From: Dysidea avara
Lineage: Eukaryota > Porifera > Demospongiae > Dictyoceratida > Dysideidae
Assembly: GCF_963678975.1 (NCBI RefSeq)
Contig: NC_089275.1
Location: 49,773,363 to 49,837,362, forward strand
Reading direction: 5' to 3'
Length of the DNA stretch: 64,000 bases
A model generated the notes under the pieces. The model was not told the DNA's origin and ran no database searches. It worked only from the letters and a program-made list of their open reading frames with translations. The position numbers were made by a program, and so were the translations under genes. Within the stretch, counting starts at the first letter, position 1. Each line of letters opens with the position of its first letter. This document shows positions 24,101-33,100 of the stretch, piece by piece.

Positions 24101-27100
24101 ATGTGTGTGTGTGTGCATGCATGCAGGCACGTGCATGTGATATTCTCATGAAATTTAAGTGACAATTTTTCATACATTTCTATACAAATGGTTACTACCT
24201 GCATAGCTCAATGTTTGGCAGTGAGCTATATGATAATACTTAAACCTGCAGAGAAATTTTGGGAAATGCATGTTTACACAATATGGGCATGCATAAAGAC
24301 TGTTCACTGGGTGTCGAGAATGAAGACTGACTGACTGACTCTAATATAGCAAGTTTATGTTTTATCTTATTGTACTAGGTTAGGCTATAGGTATTTTCAA
24401 TTGTGGTTGTACACGTGAGCTCTGTGTGTGTGCGTTATATGGAATCTTTCCCGCCTCGTGGTGCATGGTGATAGAAGTCAAGTGGCTTTCGTCAAACATT
24501 CCAACAACAGAACCTGGTAGCTGAGACGACCGGTATTTGGAGACACTCCCGCATCCGTCTCATTGGTGCTGTGACCCAGTCGCAAGTCGTTAGCCTTACA
24601 CTTTCTAACCCGCCGCTTAAAAGTCGTGGTACCGTGGCAAAGGAGAACGGTACCCAGTAAGGCAAGCGACTCATTATCTTGATTCTGTTCTTGTTGGTTT
24701 TATTTCAGTTACCGAAAGCAAATTATGACGATGGAAGTTTCACACCTCCGAGCGTCACGAAGAGCTCATCGCGCTCACCTCACTCGAATTTTTGGGAAGA
24801 TTGACGCCATTCTGGAGAGCAACGATGCTCCTGATGAGAGAAACACTGCCACCCTTCAAACATCGTTAGAGCAACTCGAAGCCAAGAAATGTACCATTGC
24901 GGAACTTGACACAAAAATTGTTGCTACAATTGAGGATCCAGAAGCACTTGAATCAGAAATTTTGGACTCCGAGGAAATAATGTTCAATGTGGCTGAGAAA
25001 ATTACATTAGTCAAAGCAGTGTTGGCCAGACCAAAGCCACTCAATATTCAAGCTCTACCCTTTCAACCGCAGAGTGTCATGATCCCACCATCCAGTAACT
25101 CAATCAGTGATCAATTGTCAAGTCATTCGGTTAGTGACCGACCATCCAATCACACCGTCAGTGATCAGCCATCAAATCACACTATCAGTGATCAGCCATC
25201 AAGCCATACAGTTAGTGATCAATCAGCAAGTCATTCAGCCATTGTTCAACCATCAAATGAAGATGCATCTGTGACTGACACCCCTCAACAACAGCAGTGA
25301 ACTGAATCCAACGAAGGAGCAAATCTCGCTCAGGCTCAGGGGTATGTTAACACCTTTGCTGGTATGTCCCAGAATGTCAGCCGCCTCCCCAAGCTAACAT
25401 TACCCACATTTGGAGGCGACCCATTGAAGTGGCAGACATTTTGGGACTCCTTTGATTCTGCTGTACACTCCAACAATGTGTTGACTAATGTTCAGAAACT
25501 GAACTATCTGAGGGCACACCTTGAAGGTGAAGCTGCAAGGGCAATTGCTGGCTTTCCCTTGACCAGTGTTAATTACCAGCAATCCTTAGATCTGTTGAAG
25601 GACAGGTTTGGTGATCAACAGAGAATCATTAATGCCCATATGCATTCACTGATGAACTTGCCACGTGCTAGTCACAACATAACTGGTTTGAGGGCCTTCC
25701 ATGATGCCATTGAAAATCATGTGCGTGGTCTGTCAGCCTTGGGTCAATCAACAACGAGTTATGGGGCCCTGTTAGTTCCTATGGTACTAGGGAGACTTCC
25801 TGCTGATGTGAGAAAAAACCTGGCCAGAGAGCACAGCAGCCTAGAGTGGACCCTTGACAAGCTAAGGAAATCAATTGCCACAGAGATAAGAGTCCTTGAA
25901 GCTGGTGCCCTAGTTTCTCCATCTCAGTCAGACGAACACCACTCCACAGCTTCATTTCACACAGGAGCCATGAGCAAACCTGAACCTAGGAAGCTTAAGT
26001 GTGTATTTTGCAAGGGACCACACCCAGCTACACAGTGTGACACTATCCCAGACCAGTCTAAACGCATGGACATTGTCAAGCGTGATAAGCTTTGTTTTAA
26101 TTGCCTTGGTCACCACAGAGTTGGTCAATGTCAGTCGAAGGGCCGCTGCAAACACTGCAAGGAGCGACATCATACCAGCTTGTGTCGAGGGACACATCAC
26201 CAACAGAATCCTCCTAACACACAGAGACCAACTTCAGAACAGCAATCCACTCCCCCCACTCAAACTGCACAGAACTTGATAAATTCCACGATATCACATC
26301 CTCAGCCAACTAAGGTATGCTTTCTGAAGACAGCTGTTGCTACAGTGAGAGCTAACAACTTTTCTGCACAAGCAAACATATTACTAGACGAGGGAGCGCA
26401 ACGTTCATTTATCACACAAACTCTCGCCAACTCTCTGCACCTTAATGTTCAAAGAAGAGAATCAGTTGCAATTGCTGCATTTGGAGCATCAGAGGTTTCC
26501 AACCAGACTCTTCCTGTTGCCACAATCTACCTAGAAACTACAGAAGGCATTCAGATTCCTATCAATGTTCTTGTCACTTCGAGAATCGCTCAGCCACTCC
26601 GTAACCTTCCCTTTTCCTATATTAAGCAACTGCCATATTTGAAGGGGCTACACCTTAACCATGCAATCTCAGACAGTGATGCAATCAACATCTCAATGCT
26701 TATAGGAGCCGATGCTTACTGGTCGATTGTGCAGGAAGCCATAGTTCGAGGACCAGGTCCTACTGCTGTTCAGACTAAGATTGGGTACTTACTTTCAGGA
26801 CCACTATACAACTACACCAGCTCTATAGCATCCAGTGTATTTCATCTTAGTTCAGCATCACTGTTCGACTCAAGTGGTATCACTCCAGTAGAAAGCACAC
26901 ACTTTGGGCTGAGTAAGGAATCATCTGACTTCCTACAGGAGTACCTTCACAACTCAGTAAGTCGACAGAGTGATGGTACATACATTGTGAGCTTTCCATG
27001 GAAATCCAGCCACCCCGTGCTACCTACAAACAAGTCCACTTGTGAACGACGTGTGAGGTCCCTTACTCGTAAACTAAGCAACACTACTGGCATGCTTAAA

Positions 27101-30100
27101 GTTTACCACAGCATAATAGAGGAACAACTGAGACGTGGATTCATTGAGCAGGTACCAATCTCAGAATTAGCCAAGCCATGCCATTACATACCACATCACG
27201 GTGTGCACAAGGATTCAGCAACAACACCGCTCAGGATCGTGTATGACTGCAGCAGCCGTGAAGCCAAGCATTTGGCAAGTCTCAATGACTGTCTAGAAAC
27301 TGGGCCTCCCTTTCTACAAGAACTACCAGCTATCCTCATCCGATTCCGTTGCCACAAGTTTGGTATTAGCGCTGACGTTGAAAAGGCATTCCTACATGTT
27401 CAGTTGCACGCCAAGGACCGTGACTACACTCGTTTTCTCTGGCCCTGCTGTCCTGATGATCCCAATAGCCCACTTCAAACATACCGATTCAAAGTTGTCC
27501 TGTTTGGATCGGCCAGCTCGCCATTTATGCTGTATGCTGCCCTTCATTGTCATCTCACACATTGTAGTTCGACAACATCCAAGGATCTTCTTCAGAATCT
27601 GTATGTGGACAATATTCTGTCAGGGTGTTCTACTGAAGAAGAGTCCATTGTGTACTACACTGAGGCCAGAAAGGCATTATCTGACACCAACTTTAATTTA
27701 AGAAGCTGGGCATCTAACAGTGTACAATTGACTACTGCAGCAGAGAAGGATCAAGTTATGGATAGTGGCAAACAGATAAACACACTTGGACTTGTGTGGG
27801 ACACTGCCAATGACAATTTGTCACTCTCTCAGAAGGCCTTACCACTTGACAATTCTCCAGCCACAAAGCGCAAAGTGTTGCAGCAATCCTCCATGATTTT
27901 TGACCCATTGGGTTTTGCGTCCCCAGTTATGATTAGTGCCAAATTACTGCAACAACAACTATGGCAGAACAAGTTATCATGGGACAGTCCACTCCCGGCA
28001 GAGAGCCAACAACAATGGCAGACCCTTCTAGATGATCTCCGACAACTACACGCAATCTCCTTTCCTAGGTGTTACTTTAAGGATGGATTAAGTACAGATG
28101 CTCCAATTGAACTACACGTATTCTGTGACGCAAGCACTAAGGCTTATGGAGCAGTGGCATACTTTCGTCAAGGCAGTGAAACATCATTTGTGATCTCGAA
28201 ATCCAGAGTGGCCCCCCTGAAACAACTCACACTTCCTAGACTAGAACTGATGGGTGCCACTACTGCAGCTCAGATGTTTACTTGGATCAGTTCGTCAATT
28301 CATCACAGGATCAACTCAGTCCATATGTGGTGTGACAGCCAAATCGTACTTCATTGGCTCAACAGTGATAAGAAACTGAAGCAGTTTGTTTCCAATCGTG
28401 TGTCAGCAATCACTAAAGCTTGCCCTGTCCAATGGTGGGGTTACTGTCCATCTGCAGACAATCCTGCGGACTTGTTAACTAGAGGCATTTCGTTCTCAGC
28501 TTTACAAGCCTCAACTATGTGGACACATGGACCAGAGTGGATTGTTCATGAAGAATTAAGGCCAACATGGAGTGCTACTGACATACTAAATGTTCAACTT
28601 ACTGTTACAGATGCTGAGTTGCAATCACCGGACCCAGTTGAAGAAACAACCAAAGGCGATCAGCACCCTACTGTGGCAGCCGTCATTGACATAGAGAGGT
28701 ATGGTACTCTGTCTAAACTGTTGTACATCACTGTATACGTGTTGCGATTTATTGAGTGTATCAAATCACATGGATCCAAGCCTGTAGGACCGATCACTGC
28801 CAGTGAACTAAGTAATGCCCAGAATGTGTGGATCCAAAGCTGCCAACATTCAACTTACCTGAAGGAAATCCACTCTTTACACAGGGGACGGACATCCAGT
28901 AGACGTCTCCCACTTGTCAGACAGCTCAGGTTGTTTTTAGACTCTGACAATTTCCTCCGTTGTGGTGGGAGGATACATAATGCTCCAGTTCACCACAATA
29001 CCAAGTTCCCCTATCTTCTCCCCCCCAATCACAGACTAACCGCCTTGATTGTGTATGCTACTCATGCCACTCAACTACATGGGGGCACAGATACTACAGT
29101 GACTGCTCTGAGGCAAAGTTTCTGGATTCCTGCAGCACGGAGAGTAGTGGCGAGGTTGCTTCGGAAGTGTGTAATCTGTCGTAGAGTTGCTGGAAAACCA
29201 TTCCCTGTCCCTGATCCATCACCGCTGCCACAGGCCAGAGTACAAGATGGCCCTCCCTTCAGTGTGACTGGAGTTGATTTTACGGGAGCGATGTACGTGA
29301 AGAGGGAAGGAATGGTCGGTGAGTATAAGGTGTATGTGTGCTTGTTCACCTGCGCTAGTACCCGGGCTGTGCACCTTGAAGTTGTAACTGACCTTACAGA
29401 AGAAACCTTTCTACAGGCTTTCTGAAGGTTTGCTGCCCGCAGGTCATTGCCCCGTCTGATCATATCAGACAATGCTTCAACTTATACATCAGCAGCAAAG
29501 GAGTTACATGAATTGTTCCAGTCACCTACACTGAAGTCTGCTCTTATGCACAAGGGCACAACATGGCAATTCATTCCCAAAAGAGCTCCCTGGTATGGGG
29601 GCTTTTGGGAGAGGCTGGTTGGAATGGTGAAGATGTCTCTGAAGAAGATCTTAGGCCATGCCTTTATCACACTCACTGTCCTCCAAACCACCATTGTTGA
29701 AGTCGAAGCAGTGCTCAATGATCGACCTCTAACACACCTCTCATCTGCCACTGGAGACCTTGAGCCATTAACACCCTCTCATTTGTTGTGTGGGCGCCGA
29801 ATTGTTCCTCTACCACATCCAAATGTTACAGATGAAGAGATATCTGACCCTGATTACCACTCTGCAGACCAGTTGAGAAGTAAGATAGACCGACAAGGCC
29901 TGCTATTACAGCACTTTCAATCACGATGGAAGAAGGAATATCTGACTTCGTTACGAGAAGTGCACCGCACAACAGGCACCACAGAACAAACAGTCAAGAC
30001 AGGCGATGTGGTGCAAATACATGATGATTGTCCTAGAAACCAGTGGAGACTTGGAGTGGTTGAAGAAGTTGTGAAGGGGAAGGATGGATTTATCAGATCA

Positions 30101-33100
30101 GTGACATTGCGCACGGCAAGTGGACGCACTAATCGTCCAATTGCACGTCTATATCCCTTGGAAGTGACACATTCTCCAACAGACGTGGAAACACTTGAGC
30201 AAGAACCTGAGCTGCCAGCACAACAGAATAACCAGATCTCTCACAGACATCCCAGGGGAGCAGCCTTGAGAGCAAGGAGGCAGTTAAGTGAATGGACTGA
30301 AATGCTACGCCGCCGCCCGGAGGATGTCGAGAATGAAGACTGACTGACTGACTCTAATATAGCAAGTTTATGTTTTATCTTATTGTACTAGGTTAGGCTA
30401 TAGGTATTTTCAATTGTGGTTGTACACGTGAGCTCTGTGTGTGTGCGTTATATGGAATCTTTCCCGCCTCGTGGTGCATGGTGATAGAAGTCAAGTGGCT
30501 TTTGTCAAACATTCCAACAAGAGAACCTGGTAGCTGAGACGACCGGTATTTGGAGACACTCCCGCATCCGTCTCACTGGGCTACTTGCTTAATGAACACT
30601 GTAACTACAATGGCTTACTTGTTATGAAGCGATGAACAGCGACAATTAAGTCATGTCTCCGTGTTTCAAAATTCTTGCCACGTGTTTAATTTTGATTGTG
30701 GGTTTGCTCACGTGAGTCATATATGGCCTGATAGAAAATTTAACGGCGAATTGGATGGAAGCTGTTGCAAGGTGATAGGAGCAACCTACATCTAGTTATC
30801 GACCATTTTATAAAGGTATTTAAAGAGTTTTTGTGTTTCCTTACCAAAAAGTTATTTTTACGACTAGTTTTGGCATAGATAATATAGTAGAGGGATTCGC
30901 AACAGTGACGTCATTTCCGTAGGAACTAATAGTTTTATGTACGGACAATCCTCGTTACAGGTTTCATGGGTCTTGGTTACGCAAGGTTACGGGCTCAGAA
31001 TTAGCCTCGCCTCACAAACTATAACTTTTATACAAATCTTCAGTCATTGGGGACTTAGTTGATGCTTAAGAAATTCTCGTACCTTGTCACAATCCTTAGT
31101 AACAGCGCCACAAAAACTATTGGTTGCACGCCTGAGCAACCAAAGCGAAAAAGTTCCGTGACAAACTGGCTGCAAACCGCCGTGATTTGATAACACTCAC
31201 TTAATCTAATAGTGAATAGGAAAGTGTCAAGGTAAATTCAAGAAGAAACAAAGTAGAGTTAGTGAGATATGGCTACTCAAAGTCCCTACCCTTAACAAGG
31301 ATTGTCCGTACTGACGTCACTGTTGCAAATCCCTATTGTACTATATTATCTATGGTTTCGGCCTCACCGTTTAGCGTTAGGGTAAAACCCTAGGTATCAT
31401 TTTACATCACAAGTAGAATGATGTAAATTGCATATAGGATGGACGCTTCGAAAGTTACAGTGCTTTGTGCAAAGCATGGATATTTATTTAGTTTAAATCC
31501 AGTTTTCTGGATTATGCGGTTTAAGGGTTAATAGTAGATGTTTCTCTTTGCATAAATAATAATAATAATACGGTACACTGTATGTACTGTAGGTTGGAAG
31601 ATTTCCATTTAATACAAGTCCAGTGTAATTTATATAAAACATGCATACAAAAAATGATATTCAGAAATTTGCCCACAATATATCATAGCTGAAATAGCTT
31701 TCATATAGAGCTTTAACTAGCTGTGGCTTGTTCACCGACACATCCGAAGGTGTCCTGTAGTGTTACAGGTATGGTTAGATGTAATGATCATATCATTTCC
31801 TCTGTCGCTTGATTCTTATCCATGTCTCTCACCCAGCATATCTTGCCTGAAAAGAACAATGATTTTCTCTACATAATGCACCCCAATCTCTTCAGTGTTT
31901 TGGAGAATGAGTTATGGACCAGTTTAATGGAAACTTGTAGTGACTAACTAGTAGGCATTGCAATCCAAAGTTACATGTGATTGTCATACCTTTGATGTTG
32001 TTTCACAAAACTAAAGCATACAGTACAGATTATGCCCGGCTCTCTTTTCTTTCCTTTTACTGCCAACTGCTAATTTTCTGATTATTAATTTGCCATCACT
32101 ACACACTTAAACATTCAATGGCATGTGATGGAATCTGTGCTCCTCATCCATGGAAACAACACATGGCAACAACAATAAACGTCACTTGTATGGTGTTCGT
32201 AAATTTGCAGTGCCGAAATTTTTTACAGTTTGTGTGCTTTAATTTTTGTATGATATGAGTAGTACATCCTTACAATATAGTGTTAGTGGTCCCATGGTCT
32301 CTCCTCCTCCCACACTAGGTCCGATGGTGTTCCTGGAGTTAGCACTGATCCAACATGCTCTGAGGATGTTACATGACCGCAAGTACACACCCCTGTACAC
32401 GCCCTACTTCATGAGGAAGGAAGTGATGCAGGAAGTAGCTCAGTTGAGCCACTATGAAGAGGAGCTTTATAAGGTACACACCATGCTTGTAACTAGGAGC
32501 TACTTGTATTTAAGAATGCCACGTGGTGTCTTGTATGGGCTCCTGTAACTGCATATTATGATAGTAAACAGTTTTATTATTATTATTATTAACACTTTAC
32601 AGTGACCAGCACTGAAGGTCTGACAACAACATGTACTGCAGCCTTAGGATTACCTAACCTACAAGGACTTAGACCTAGTGACTTAACTTACTGAGTTGAT
32701 GGAAGTAGCTTTCAACAATTAATTCATTAATTAAAACTATCTATACTGTGTTAGCTGACTTGTAACTACTTGTTATCAGATGCTACACACCTTAAAACCT
32801 GTACATTGTAACTTGTGTTGGTTACCTAGGTGATCGGCAAGGGTAGTGAGATTAAAAAAGACAATACTGTTGAGGAGAAGTATCTCATAGCAACCAGTGA
32901 GCAGAGCATCGCTGCTTATCATCGTAATGAGTGGCTACAACCCTCTGATCTGCCACTGCGTTATGCTGGCTTCTCTACTTGCTTCAGGCAGGAAGCAGGA
33001 TCACATGGGCAAGACACTAGGGGAATTTTCCGTGTTCACCAATTTGAAAAGGTGAACTTAATATTACACTGTGTGAATACACTACCTCAGCAGTTCACTA

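Larger units (their letters stand above)
24312..30575 (+). mobile_element. BEL/Pao LTR retrotransposon, 6.3 kb, very young
   Basis: The LTRs at 24312-24562 and 30325-30575 (251 bp each, TG..CA) differ at only two positions. The 5-bp TSD CTGGG occurs at 24307-24311 and 30576-30580. A putative primer-binding site TGGTGCTGTGACCC starts at about 24565, one base after the LTR. One long frame encodes gag, protease, RT, RNase H and integrase in the order typical of BEL/Pao, with two in-frame TGA codons at 25298-25300 and 29423-29425. It lies in SerRS copy 1 intron 5 in the sense orientation, and unit 2 lacks it. No env was seen. Confidence 0.96.
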
